Positions 8,317-16,194 of a DNA stretch of 36,913 nt are shown one piece after another. A program made the translations under genes and the position numbers. The DNA is from Amycolatopsis mediterranei (GTDB lineage: Bacteria; Actinomycetota; Actinomycetes; Mycobacteriales; Pseudonocardiaceae), in assembly GCF_026017845.1 (NCBI RefSeq), contig NZ_CP100416.1:40515-77427 (forward strand). Reading direction: 5' to 3'. The notes beneath the pieces were generated by a model that was given only the letters and a program-made list of their open reading frames with translations, did not search any database and was not told the DNA's origin. Each line of letters begins with the position of its first letter. Within the stretch, counting starts at the first letter, position 1.

Positions 8317-8423
8317 ACTGCGGCTTTTCGGGGGCTCCGGGTGGCGGAGCCCCCGGCTCGGGGCGAAGCCCTGGAGGTCACTGCGGCTTTTCGGGGGCTC
8401 CGGGTGGCGGAGCCCCGGAGGTC
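8317..8423. repeat. Tandem pair of GC-rich palindromic repeats
   Basis: Two copies of the same unit lie head to tail: 8317-8379 (63 bp) and 8380-8423 (44 bp). Both begin ACTGCGGCTTTTCGGGGGCT and contain the stem GGGGCTCCG/CGGAGCCCC. The second lacks ~19 bp carrying a second small stem (GGGGCGAAGCCC type). The sequence GTCACTGC at each boundary equals the end of the FadR-type gene with its stop codon, so the duplication seems to have copied the 3' end of that gene. A third copy lies at 9221-9270. Confidence 0.85.
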
Positions 8424-9165
8424 ACTGCAGCAATGGGGTGAGCAGAGGCCGTTGCCCGGCGGGGACGTATTCGGCGTAGTTGTCGTACAACGCCTGTTTG
8501 GCCAGTTGTGCCGCGCCGGCGCCGTCGGCCGCGCGGATCGCGTCGAGCACCTCGGCGTGGTGGGCGAGCCAGGTGCGCATCAGCGACGTCCGGTTGCTGG
8601 CGTGCTCGAGCTTGTCCTCGATCAGTTCCAGCACGACCCCGCGCACGACTTCTTCGCTGACCACCAGCAGCGGGTTGCGGGAGATGCGCGCGATCACCTC
8701 GTGGAAGGCGACGTCGGCGCGGCTGAACTCGGCATAGCCGCGCGAGACGCCTTCACGCATCGACTCCAGGGCCGCGTCGAGGCCGGTCAGGTCCTCTTCG
8801 GTGCGGAGCCCGGCCGCGAGCAGGTGCGCCGAGCCGTCGAGGATCATCCGGAACTGCAGCAGCTCGGCGAGCCCGACGTGGTCGGCGCGCGCGAGCCGGT
8901 GCATCGAGCGGTGCAACGCGGCGGGCGAGGCGGCCAGCACCTCCGGGCCGCGCGGGTCACCGGGCCGCGAGCGGATCATCTCGGCCGCCTGCAGCACGCG
9001 CAGGGCTTCGCGGACCGTCGAACGGCCGACGCCGAACTGCGTCATCAGCTCCCGCTCGCTCGGCAGGCGTTCCCCCGGCTTGAGCGCGCCGCTGACCACG
9101 GCCTGCTCGATCTGCTCGACGACCCGCTCGTACGCGCGGACCGGAGCCACCGGTTCGAACCGCAT
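8422..9165 (-). CDS. FadR/GntR-family transcriptional regulator (FCD domain)
   Basis: A 247-residue regulator. Residues ~10-75 are a GntR winged helix-turn-helix (AYERVVEQIEQAVVSGALK, LPSERELMTQFGVGRSTVREALRVLQ); residues ~90-225 are the all-helical FCD effector domain, including the metal/ligand-type His and Asp positions (FHEVIARISRN, LAHHAEVLDAI). FCD regulators usually bind carboxylic acids or CoA/sugar acids and are repressors. It is divergent from the ABC-transporter/dehydrogenase/amidase operon, and a perfect FadR-type operator lies between them, so it very likely represses that operon and itself. ATG at 9165 follows AAGGG closely. Its stop codon lies inside a palindromic repeat unit. 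Confidence 0.93.
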   Translation of the reverse strand: MRFEPVAPVRAYERVVEQIEQAVVSGALKPGERLPSERELMTQFGVGRSTVREALRVLQAAEMIRSRPGDPRGPEVLAASPAALHRSMHRLARADHVGLAELLQFRMILDGSAHLLAAGLRTEEDLTGLDAALESMREGVSRGYAEFSRADVAFHEVIARISRNPLLVVSEEVVRGVVLELIEDKLEHASNRTSLMRTWLAHHAEVLDAIRAADGAGAAQLAKQALYDNYAEYVPAGQRPLLTPLLQ

Positions 9166-9197
9166 CCCTTGACCTCGACGTCCGTCGCGTGCAGGCT

Positions 9198-9212
9198 ACT
9201 GGTCAGACCAGT
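9198..9212. promoter_or_regulatory. FadR/GntR-type operator
   Basis: ACTGGTC-A-GACCAGT is a perfect 7-bp inverted repeat with a 1-nt spacer. Its core TGGTCAGACCA (9200-9210) fits the FadR-subfamily consensus TNGTNNNACNA exactly. It lies 33 nt before the regulator start and 80 nt before the substrate-binding protein start, and abuts a TAGCCT box (9193-9198, minus strand) that could be the regulator's -10. Repressor binding here would block both directions. Confidence 0.85.
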
Positions 9213-9220
9213 GTACTAAC

Positions 9221-9270
9221 TTTTTCGGGGGTCCGGGTGGCGGAGCCCCCGGCCCGGGGCGAAGCCCCGG
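9221..9270. repeat. Third copy of the palindromic repeat
   Basis: TTTTTCGGGGGTCCGGGTGG and the following bases match the units at 8317-8423 and keep both small stems (GGGTGGCGGAGCCCCC type and CCGGGGCGAAGCCCCGG). It lies in the leader of the transporter operon, between the operator and the ribosome site, so it would form a hairpin in the mRNA. Confidence 0.8.
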
Positions 9271-9292
9271 TTGTTACAGCCCTGGAGGCCGA

Positions 9293-10783
9293 ATGAAAGC
9301 CCGGATTCCTGCGGTGGCAGCGGTGCTGCTGCTGGCGGTGTCCGGCTGCTCGGCCGGCTCGTCGGCGAGCGTTTCCGCAGGTCCGAACACGCTTTCCGTC
9401 GGCTTCACGGCGGAGCCGGCGAACTTCGACTTCACCCGCACCGACGGCGCCGCCATTCCGCAGGCGCTGCTCTACAACGTCTACGAAGGCCTGGTGCGGC
9501 TCGACGCGCAAGGCCGTGTGGTGCCGCTGCTCGCGAAGTCGTGGACCATCAGCCCGGACCGGAAGACCTACGACTTCCAGCTCCAGCAGGGCGTCAAGTT
9601 CAGCAACGGCGCCCCCTTCACCGCCGAGGACGTCAAGTTCTCGCTCCTGCGGGTGAAGACCGACTGGACGATCTCGATCAAGGCGAACATGGACGTCATC
9701 GACCACGTCGACGTCGAGGCGCCGGACCACGCGCGGGTTGTCCTCTCGAAGCCGTCCAACGGCTGGCTGTTCAGCCTCACCAGCCGGCTCGGCGCGATGT
9801 TCAGCCCCACCGGAATCGCCGACCTGGCGAACAAGCCGGTCGGTACCGGGCCGTACGTCGTGGCGGCGCGCAAGCGCGGCGACTCCGTGGTGCTGAAGGC
9901 GAATCCGGCCTACTGGGGCCGGAAACCGGCGTACGGCACGGTCGTCCTCAAGTACATCAAGGACCCGACCGCGCTGAACAACGCGTTGTTCAGCAACGGC
10001 ATCGACGTCATCTCCGCGATCACCGCGCCCGACTCGATCCCGCAGTTCCAGGCCGACGACCGGTTCCAGGTCGTCCAGGGCACCTCGAACTCCGAAGTCA
10101 CGCTGGCGATGAACAACGCCCGGCCGCCCCTGAACGACGTCCGCGTGCGCCAGGCGCTGACGTACGCGATCGACCGGAAGGCGCTGCTCGACACGGCGTG
10201 GGCGGGCCGCGGCACGTTGATCGGCAGTATGGTCCCGCCGACCGACCCCTGGTACGAGGACCTGGCGAACGTCCATCCGTTCGATCCCGCGAAGGCGAAA
10301 GCGCTGCTGACGGAAGCGCATGCGACGAACCTGAACCTGCGGTTGCGAATCCCGAACCTGCCGTACGCGGTGTCGGCGGCGCAGGTCGTCCAGTCGCAGC
10401 TCGCCGACGTCGGCGTGCGGACCACGATCGAGCCGCTCGACTTCCCGGCGGTGTGGCTCAAGCAAGTGTTCACCGACCACGACTACGACCTGTCGATCAT
10501 CCAGCACGTCGAGGCGCGGGACATCACGACGTTCGGGAAGCCGAAGTACTACTGGGGTTACGACAGCAAGCGCGTCCAGCAGCTGCTCGCCGAGGCCGAC
10601 AGCGGCACGCCGGAGCAGCAGGTCGCGGACATGAAGCAGGTGGCGCGGCAGCTGAACACCGACGCGGCCGCGGACTGGCTGTTCCTGTTCCCCAACGTCA
10701 TCGTGGCGAAGGCCAAGGTCGGCGGGTTCGTCCAGAACCAGGTCAGCGAGTCCTTCGACCTCACCGGGCTGGCGCCGCGATGA
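9293..10783 (+). CDS. ABC transporter substrate-binding lipoprotein (family 5)
   Basis: A 496-residue solute-binding protein of the oligopeptide/dipeptide/nickel family. The ATG follows GGAGG by 7-8 nt. Its signal peptide ends in a lipobox (AVSGC, Cys19), so it is tethered to the outer face of the membrane. Family features are NTLSVGFTAEPANFD near the N-terminus, YNVYEGLVRLD, VPLLAKSW, DRKTYDFQLQQGVKFSNG, FTAEDVKFSL, the VGTGPYVV turn and VRQALTYAIDRK. It is the first gene of the operon and delivers substrate to the two permeases downstream. Such proteins bind peptides, opines, sugars or metal chelates. The amidase and aldehyde dehydrogenase downstream point to an amide- or amine-containing organic substrate, but this is inference. 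Confidence 0.93.
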   Translation: MKARIPAVAAVLLLAVSGCSAGSSASVSAGPNTLSVGFTAEPANFDFTRTDGAAIPQALLYNVYEGLVRLDAQGRVVPLLAKSWTISPDRKTYDFQLQQGVKFSNGAPFTAEDVKFSLLRVKTDWTISIKANMDVIDHVDVEAPDHARVVLSKPSNGWLFSLTSRLGAMFSPTGIADLANKPVGTGPYVVAARKRGDSVVLKANPAYWGRKPAYGTVVLKYIKDPTALNNALFSNGIDVISAITAPDSIPQFQADDRFQVVQGTSNSEVTLAMNNARPPLNDVRVRQALTYAIDRKALLDTAWAGRGTLIGSMVPPTDPWYEDLANVHPFDPAKAKALLTEAHATNLNLRLRIPNLPYAVSAAQVVQSQLADVGVRTTIEPLDFPAVWLKQVFTDHDYDLSIIQHVEARDITTFGKPKYYWGYDSKRVQQLLAEADSGTPEQQVADMKQVARQLNTDAAADWLFLFPNVIVAKAKVGGFVQNQVSESFDLTGLAPR

Positions 10784-11724
10784 CGGCCAGGGTGCTGCGC
10801 CGGGTGGCGATCTTCGTGGTCAGCGTGCTGGTCGCGTCGATCGTGGTGTTCCTGTTCATGGCCGTGCTGCCCGGCGATCCGGCGCAGGTCGCGCTCGGCG
10901 TCAACGCGACGCCGGAGCTGCTCGCCAAGACGCGCGCGGAGTTCGGCATCGACCGCCCGCTGGTCACGCAGTACTTCGACTGGATCGGTGGCGTGCTGCA
11001 CGGCGACTTCGGCCGCTCGTACGTGACGCGGGACGCGATCGGCCCGCAGCTGCTCGACCGCCTCGGCGTGACGCTGTGGCTGGTCGGCGCGGGCATGCTG
11101 GTGGCGCTGGTGATCGCGATTCCCGCGGGCACGTTCGCCGCGGTCAAGCACCGGAAGGCGGCCGGCGCGAGCGTTTCGGGCCTGTCGCAGATCGGCGTCG
11201 CGATCCCCGCGTTCCTCGCCGGGATCATCCTCGTGCAGATCTTCGCCGTGCAGCTGCGCTGGCTGCCGTCGGGCGGATGGACACCGCCGGATCAGGACGC
11301 GGGCGAGTTCCTCCGCGGGCTGATCCTCCCCGCGCTGTCCTTGGGGTTGGTGCAGGGCGCCGTGCTCACGCGCTATGTCCGGTCGGCGGTGCTCGACACG
11401 CTCGGCCAGGACTACCTGCGCACCGCGCGCTCGAAGGGGCTGCGGCCGGGACAGGCGCTGGTCCGCCACGGCTTGCGCAACGCGTCGGTCCCGGTGGTCA
11501 CCGTGCTCGGCCTGCAGCTGGCGACCCTGCTGATCGGCGCGGTGGTCGTCGAGCGCGTGTTCGTGCTGCCGGGGCTGGGTTCGATGCTGCTGGACGCCGT
11601 CTCCGCGCGTGACCTGCTGACCGTGCAGGGGATCGTGCTGGTCCTGGTGGCCGGCGTGCTGCTGGTCAACTTCGTCGTCGACCTCCTCTACACGGTGCTC
11701 GACCCGAGATTGCGGGGTTCGTGA
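10780..11724 (+). CDS. ABC transporter permease (DppB-type)
   Basis: A 314-residue membrane permease of the peptide/nickel importer family, starting at an ATGA overlap with the previous stop. The N-terminal helix VAIFVVSVLVASIVVFLFMAVLPGDPA and the following LAKTRAEFGIDRPLVTQY block are typical of DppB proteins. About six transmembrane segments are seen. The cytoplasmic EAA loop that docks the ATPase is present (YVRSAVLDTLGQDYLRTARSKGL, then HGLRNASVPVVTVLG). It pairs with the next permease to form the channel. Confidence 0.93.
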   Translation: MTARVLRRVAIFVVSVLVASIVVFLFMAVLPGDPAQVALGVNATPELLAKTRAEFGIDRPLVTQYFDWIGGVLHGDFGRSYVTRDAIGPQLLDRLGVTLWLVGAGMLVALVIAIPAGTFAAVKHRKAAGASVSGLSQIGVAIPAFLAGIILVQIFAVQLRWLPSGGWTPPDQDAGEFLRGLILPALSLGLVQGAVLTRYVRSAVLDTLGQDYLRTARSKGLRPGQALVRHGLRNASVPVVTVLGLQLATLLIGAVVVERVFVLPGLGSMLLDAVSARDLLTVQGIVLVLVAGVLLVNFVVDLLYTVLDPRLRGS

Positions 11725-12530
11725 TGCGCAACCTCGTGATCGGCGGGATCCTCGTCGGCCTGGTGGTGCTGGCCGCGCTGCTGTCGTTCGCGTGGACGCC
11801 GTTCGACCCGGTGAAGGTCGACGCGGCGCACCGGCTGCTCGGCTTCACCGGCTCGCACTGGTTCGGCACCGACAAGTTCGGCCGCGACCTGCTGAGCCAG
11901 CTCATGGTCGGCGCCCGGACGACCGTGTACGTCGGGGTCGTCGCCGTCGGGATCGCCGCGGTCATCGGGACGCCGCTGGGCATCCTGGCCGGGATGTCCC
12001 CGCGGTGGCTCGGCGAGTTCGTCATGCGGGTCAACGACCTCGTGCTCGCGTTCCCCGCGCTGCTGCTGGCCATCATGTTCGGCGCGGTGTTCGGGGCGGA
12101 CACGCTGACCGCGATGGTCGCCATCGGCATCGCCACCATCCCGTCGTTCGCGCGGATCGCCCGCTCCGGCACGTTGCAGGTGATGAGCACCGAGTTCGTG
12201 CTCGCGGCCCGCGCGGGCGGGCGGTCGCGGCTGAACATCGCGCTGCGGCACGTGCTGCCGAACATCTCCGGCCTGCTGATCGTGCAGGCCTCGGTGTCCT
12301 TCGCGATCGCCGTGCTCGCCGAAGCGGCGTTGTCGTTCCTCGGGTTCGGCACGCGGCCGCCGACGCCGTCGTGGGGCCGGATGCTGCAGGAATCCCAAGA
12401 GCTCCTGACCGTGCAGCCGCGGCTGGCGCTGGTGCCGGGCATCGCGATCGCCGTCGCCGTCCTCGGCTTCAACCTCCTCGGCGACGGCCTGCGCGACCGC
12501 CTGGATCCCCGATTGGCGGCCCGCTTATGA
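11724..12530 (+). CDS. ABC transporter permease (DppC-type)
   Basis: A 268-residue permease, second half of the channel. The ATG at 11724 shares one base with the preceding stop (TGATG); a GTG at 11721 would add one residue. DppC features: WTPFDP and HWFGTDKFGRDLLSQLMVGA after the first helix, GILAGMSPRWLGEFVMRVNDLVLAFP, and the EAA loop VMSTEFVLAARAGGRSRLNIALRHVLPN (split here in two parts, VMSTEFVLAARAGG and SRLNIALRHVLPN). PTPSWGRMLQE and the GDGLRDRLDPRL end are also typical. The stop overlaps the ATPase start by 4 nt. Confidence 0.93.
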   Translation: MRNLVIGGILVGLVVLAALLSFAWTPFDPVKVDAAHRLLGFTGSHWFGTDKFGRDLLSQLMVGARTTVYVGVVAVGIAAVIGTPLGILAGMSPRWLGEFVMRVNDLVLAFPALLLAIMFGAVFGADTLTAMVAIGIATIPSFARIARSGTLQVMSTEFVLAARAGGRSRLNIALRHVLPNISGLLIVQASVSFAIAVLAEAALSFLGFGTRPPTPSWGRMLQESQELLTVQPRLALVPGIAIAVAVLGFNLLGDGLRDRLDPRLAARL

Positions 12531-13258
12531 CCCTCTCGGTGCGCGGCCTCAGCGTCTCCACGCTGGTTCGCGACGTCTCCTTCGAGATCGGCGCCGGCGA
12601 GCGCGTCGGCCTGATCGGCGAGTCCGGGTCCGGGAAATCGCTGACGGCCCTGGCGATCATGGGCCTGCTGCCCGAGGAGCTGCCCGCGTCCGGTTCGGTC
12701 GTCCTGCACGACCACGAGCTGCTGGAAATGTCCGAAAAGGACCTGTCCCGGCTGCGCGGCGACGAGCTGGCCATGGTGTTCCAGGAGCCAATGACGGCGT
12801 TGAACCCCGCCATGCGCGTCGGCCGCCAGGTCACCGAACCCGGGCGCCTCCGCGGACGCCGTCATCGCGCCGAAGACCTGCTGTCCGCGGTGGGCCTGCC
12901 GGGCACCGCCCGCGCGTACCCGCACCAGCTGTCCGGCGGGCAGCGGCAGCGAGTCGTGCTCGCGATGGCCCTGGCGAACGAGCCGTCGCTGCTGATCTGC
13001 GACGAGCCGACCACCGCCCTCGACGTCACCGTGCAGGCCCAGATCCTTTCGCTCATCAAGACGTCGTTGCCCGCCGAAAGCGCGTTGCTGTTCATCACGC
13101 ACGACCTCGCGGTGGTCGCTTCGGTGTGCGAGCGCGTGTTGGTGATGCTGGACGGCGAGATCGTCGAAGCGGGCTCGACGCGCGAAGTGCTGACGTCGCC
13201 GAAGCACGAGTACACGCGGAAGCTCCTGGACGCCTCGGACCTGGAGGCCCGGCGATGA
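12527..13258 (+). CDS. ABC transporter ATP-binding protein (DppD-type)
   Basis: A 243-residue ATPase starting at an ATGA overlap. Walker A is GESGSGKS (residues 31-38), the Q-loop region is MVFQEPMTALNP, the signature is LSGGQRQR, Walker B is LLICDEPTTALD and the H-loop is FITHDLAVV. It is short for the OppD/DppD class (usually ~260-330), mainly because the helical region after NPAMRVGRQVTEP is trimmed and the C-terminal oligopeptide tail is missing. It should work as a heterodimer with the next ATPase. Confidence 0.93.
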   Translation: MTLSVRGLSVSTLVRDVSFEIGAGERVGLIGESGSGKSLTALAIMGLLPEELPASGSVVLHDHELLEMSEKDLSRLRGDELAMVFQEPMTALNPAMRVGRQVTEPGRLRGRRHRAEDLLSAVGLPGTARAYPHQLSGGQRQRVVLAMALANEPSLLICDEPTTALDVTVQAQILSLIKTSLPAESALLFITHDLAVVASVCERVLVMLDGEIVEAGSTREVLTSPKHEYTRKLLDASDLEARR

Positions 13259-14028
13259 CCGTCATCGAAGTCCGCGACCTCGAACGCCGGTACGCCCGGC
13301 GAGATGTTCACGCGCTGCGCGGGGTCAGCTTCGACGTCGAGGCCGGGCAGCGGTTCGGCATCGTGGGAGAGTCCGGTTCCGGCAAGTCCACGCTGGTCCG
13401 GCTGCTGGCGGCGCTCGACAAGCCGACGGCGGGCACGGTCTCGTTCCAGGGCAGGCGCATCGACAACCTGCCCGAACGGCGCCTCGGCTTCCTGCGGTCG
13501 GAACTGCAGATCGTCTTCCAGGACCCGATGGGCTCGCTCGACCCGCGGATGCGCGTGCGGGACATCGTCTCCGAGCCGCTCGGCCGCCGCGAGCCCGATC
13601 GCGTCGCCGAGCTGCTCGCCGCCGTCGGGTTGCCCGCCGACGCCGCTCAGCGCTACCCGCACCAGTTCTCCGGCGGCCAGCGGCAGCGGATCTCGATCGC
13701 CCGCGCACTGGCGCCGAACCCGAGCGTGCTGATCGCCGACGAGCCGGTCAGCGCTCTCGACGTCTCCGTGCGCGGCCAGATCCTCGACCTGCTCGGCTCA
13801 CTCGTCGAGCAGTTCGCGCTGACGCTGGTCTTCGTGTCCCACGACCTCGGCGTCGTCCGGCACGTCTGCGACCGGGTCGCGGTGATGCGCCGCGGCGAGA
13901 TCGTCGAACTCGGCGACGTGCCGCAGGTCTACGACGCACCCCGGCACGAGTACACGCGGGAACTTCTCGAAGCCGCGCCGAACCTGCGCGCGGAACTGGC
14001 CCGGCTACGCGGAGGTGAGGATGCCTGA
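13255..14028 (+). CDS. ABC transporter ATP-binding protein (DppF-type)
   Basis: A 257-residue ATPase, partner of the preceding one, starting at an ATGA overlap. Walker A GESGSGKS (38-45), Q-loop IVFQDPMGSLDPRM, signature FSGGQRQR, Walker B VLIADEPVSALD, H-loop VFVSHDLGVV. The RYPHQFSGGQ and HEYTRELLEA segments are typical of the DppF/OppF subfamily. Its last 8 nt overlap the start of the aldehyde dehydrogenase, which ties transport to metabolism in one transcript. Confidence 0.93.
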   Translation: MTVIEVRDLERRYARRDVHALRGVSFDVEAGQRFGIVGESGSGKSTLVRLLAALDKPTAGTVSFQGRRIDNLPERRLGFLRSELQIVFQDPMGSLDPRMRVRDIVSEPLGRREPDRVAELLAAVGLPADAAQRYPHQFSGGQRQRISIARALAPNPSVLIADEPVSALDVSVRGQILDLLGSLVEQFALTLVFVSHDLGVVRHVCDRVAVMRRGEIVELGDVPQVYDAPRHEYTRELLEAAPNLRAELARLRGGEDA

Positions 14029-15433
14029 GTACCCGGACGGCCTGCCGATCGGCGGAGGCTGGGTGTCCACTGTGGACGCCGAAGAAATCGTTTTCCCCTA
14101 CGACGGGAGCGTCATCGGGACCGCGCCCGTCGGTACGCCTGAGCTGGCTACTCGGGCCGTATCCGAAGCTGTCGCCATAGCCCGTGAAGTGGCTTCGCTG
14201 CCTTCGCGGGTCCGGCGGTCCCTGCTCAACGACGTCGCCGCGGCGATCCGCTCTCGCCGCGAGGAGTTCGAGAACCTCCTCGTCCTCGAGACCGGCAAGC
14301 CCCTGGTCGACTGCCGCGTCGAGGTCGCCCGCACGATCGTCACCTGGGAAGCCGCGGCCGAAGAGGTCTCGCGGCTGCATGGCGAGACCGTCCCGCTGGA
14401 CCTCCTGCCCTCGGGCGACGGGCTGGTCGGGTTCTGGAAGCGCAAGCCGATCGGCGTGGTCGTCGGCATCGCGGGCTTCAACTACCCGCTGCTGCTGGCG
14501 TCGCACAAGATCGCGCCCGCGATCGCCGCCGGCTGCCCGGTGATCGTCAAGCCCGCGCCGCAGACCCCGCTGGCCACGCTCTGGCTGGTGCACCTGGTCC
14601 GGTCGGTCGCCCCGATCGCCGCGATGGTCCAGCTGGTCACCGGCGACGCGGCGGTGGGCGCCGCGTTGACGACCGACCGCCGGATCGGCGCGGTCTCCTT
14701 CACCGGCTCGGCCGCGGTCGGCCACCGGATCGCGCGGGACGCGGCCCCGACGAAGACGTTGCTGGAGCTGGGTTCGAACGCGGCGCTCGTGGTCGCTCCC
14801 GACGCCGACCTCGACGCGGCCGTGGACGCCGTGCTGCGCGGCGGCTTCTACGCGTCCGGCCAAGCGTGCATCTCGGTGCAGCGGGTCCTGGTCGTCGCTT
14901 CGGTCGCCGAGGAGTTCACCGAACGGCTGGTGGGGCGGCTCGACGAGGTCGTCGTCGGCGATCCGCGGGACGAGAAGACCCGGGTGTCCGCGCTGATCGA
15001 CCCGGCTTCCACCGCCCGCGTCGCCGCGTGGATCGAGCAGGCGGGCGCTCGCCGGGTCGGCGGCGGGGTCGACGGCACCGTGCTGCGGCCGACCGTCCTG
15101 CTCGACGTCCCGGACGGCGTCGAGGCCTGGGACGAAGAGATCTTCGGCCCGGTCGTCTGCGTGCGCACGGTGTCCGATGTGGACGAAGCGTTCGCCGCGG
15201 TCAACGCGTCCCGCTACGGCCTCCACGCCAGCGTTTACAGCCGCTCGTTGCACACCGCGTTCCGCGCACTCGACGAGCTGGAGGTCGGCGGTGTCGTGGT
15301 CAACGAGGTGCCCGGCTTCCGCTCCGACACCATGCCCTACGGCGGTGTGAAGGACTCCGGCATCGGCCGCGAAGGGCCGCGGTTCGCCGTCGAGGAACTG
15401 ACCGTGACGAGGATGGCGGTGCTGCGCCCGTGA
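14021..15433 (+). CDS. Aldehyde dehydrogenase family protein
   Basis: A 470-residue NAD(P)-dependent aldehyde dehydrogenase. I use ATG 14021, with GGAGG ending 5 nt upstream; a GTG at 14015 would overlap that ribosome site. The catalytic Cys283 lies in SGQACISVQRV and the general base Glu249 in LLELGSN, where most relatives have LELGG. FNYPLLLASHKIAPAIAAG, VIVKPAPQTPL, VSFTGSAAVG and EEIFGPVVCV are all family signatures. The substrate aldehyde is unknown. In this operon it would oxidise an aldehyde from the imported compound, perhaps after SDR action. Start overlaps the ATPase stop by 8 nt; its own stop overlaps the SDR start by 4 nt. Confidence 0.92.
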   Translation: MPEYPDGLPIGGGWVSTVDAEEIVFPYDGSVIGTAPVGTPELATRAVSEAVAIAREVASLPSRVRRSLLNDVAAAIRSRREEFENLLVLETGKPLVDCRVEVARTIVTWEAAAEEVSRLHGETVPLDLLPSGDGLVGFWKRKPIGVVVGIAGFNYPLLLASHKIAPAIAAGCPVIVKPAPQTPLATLWLVHLVRSVAPIAAMVQLVTGDAAVGAALTTDRRIGAVSFTGSAAVGHRIARDAAPTKTLLELGSNAALVVAPDADLDAAVDAVLRGGFYASGQACISVQRVLVVASVAEEFTERLVGRLDEVVVGDPRDEKTRVSALIDPASTARVAAWIEQAGARRVGGGVDGTVLRPTVLLDVPDGVEAWDEEIFGPVVCVRTVSDVDEAFAAVNASRYGLHASVYSRSLHTAFRALDELEVGGVVVNEVPGFRSDTMPYGGVKDSGIGREGPRFAVEELTVTRMAVLRP

Positions 15434-16185
15434 ACTATTCGACGTTGTTCCGGCTCGACGGACGGCGGGCCGTCGTGCTCGGCGCGGGCGGCATCGGCCG
15501 CGAAGCCGCGCGGGCGCTGGCCGCGCACGGCGCCGACGTCGTGTGCGCGGACCGCGACCTCGAAGCCGCGCGCGAGGCGGGCGTGGGCGAGCCGTACGAG
15601 ATCGACCTGCTCGCGCCCGGCGCCGTCGACAAGGCCGCGAGCGACCTCGGCCCGCTCGACGTCGTCGTGCTGACCGCCGCGACGAACGTCCGCAAACGCT
15701 TGCTCGACTACACGCGCGAGGAGTTCGACCGCGTCATCGCGCTGAACCTCGGCGTCACCTTCGAGGTCGTGCGCGTCTTCGGCGCCGACATGGTTGCGCG
15801 CGGGCGGGGGAGCATCATCGGCTTCTCGTCGATCCGCGGGACGACCGTCGAGCCCGGCCAGGGCCCCTACGCGGCGACGAAAGCGGGCCTGGTCCAGCTG
15901 TTCCGCACGGCGGCGGCGGAGTTCGGGCCGGCCGGGGTCCGGGTGAACGCGATCGCGCCCGGCGTCGTCGAGACCCCGCTGACCGCGCAGATCAAGGCGA
16001 ACCCCGAGTGGTACGCCGCGTACGCGGCGAAGGGCGCGCTGGGCCGCTGGGCGCGTCCGGAGGAGCTCGCCGGCGCCGTCGTGTACCTCGCTTCGGATGC
16101 TTCGTCGTTCGTGACGGGCTCCGTGCTGGCCGTGGACGGTGGCTGGACCGCCGTCGACGGCCGCTTCGACCCGCCTGCCTCGTGA
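15430..16185 (+). CDS. Short-chain dehydrogenase/reductase (SDR)
   Basis: A 251-residue classical SDR beginning at a GTGA overlap. It has the dinucleotide motif GAGGIGR (TGxxxGxG form, first residue Gly17 region), ADRDLE after the second strand, LTAATN in place of the usual NNAG, the Ser of IGFSSIRG, Tyr147 and Lys151 (GPYAATKAG), and VRVNAIAPGVVETPL. The acidic residue after the second strand favours NAD over NADP. It interconverts an alcohol and a carbonyl group. Its place between aldehyde dehydrogenase and amidase suggests a step in the same catabolic path. Confidence 0.92.
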   Translation: MNYSTLFRLDGRRAVVLGAGGIGREAARALAAHGADVVCADRDLEAAREAGVGEPYEIDLLAPGAVDKAASDLGPLDVVVLTAATNVRKRLLDYTREEFDRVIALNLGVTFEVVRVFGADMVARGRGSIIGFSSIRGTTVEPGQGPYAATKAGLVQLFRTAAAEFGPAGVRVNAIAPGVVETPLTAQIKANPEWYAAYAAKGALGRWARPEELAGAVVYLASDASSFVTGSVLAVDGGWTAVDGRFDPPAS

Positions 16186-16194
16186 GGAGCGCTC

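Noticed and set aside
7471..9219. A 582-codon plus-strand frame over the patatin and FadR-type genes
   Set aside because: Shadow frame: low-complexity Arg/Ala/Val composition and it covers two recognisable genes on the other strand.
11666..13207. A 513-codon minus-strand frame across the permease and ATPase genes
   Set aside because: Shadow of well-conserved ABC genes; no domain.
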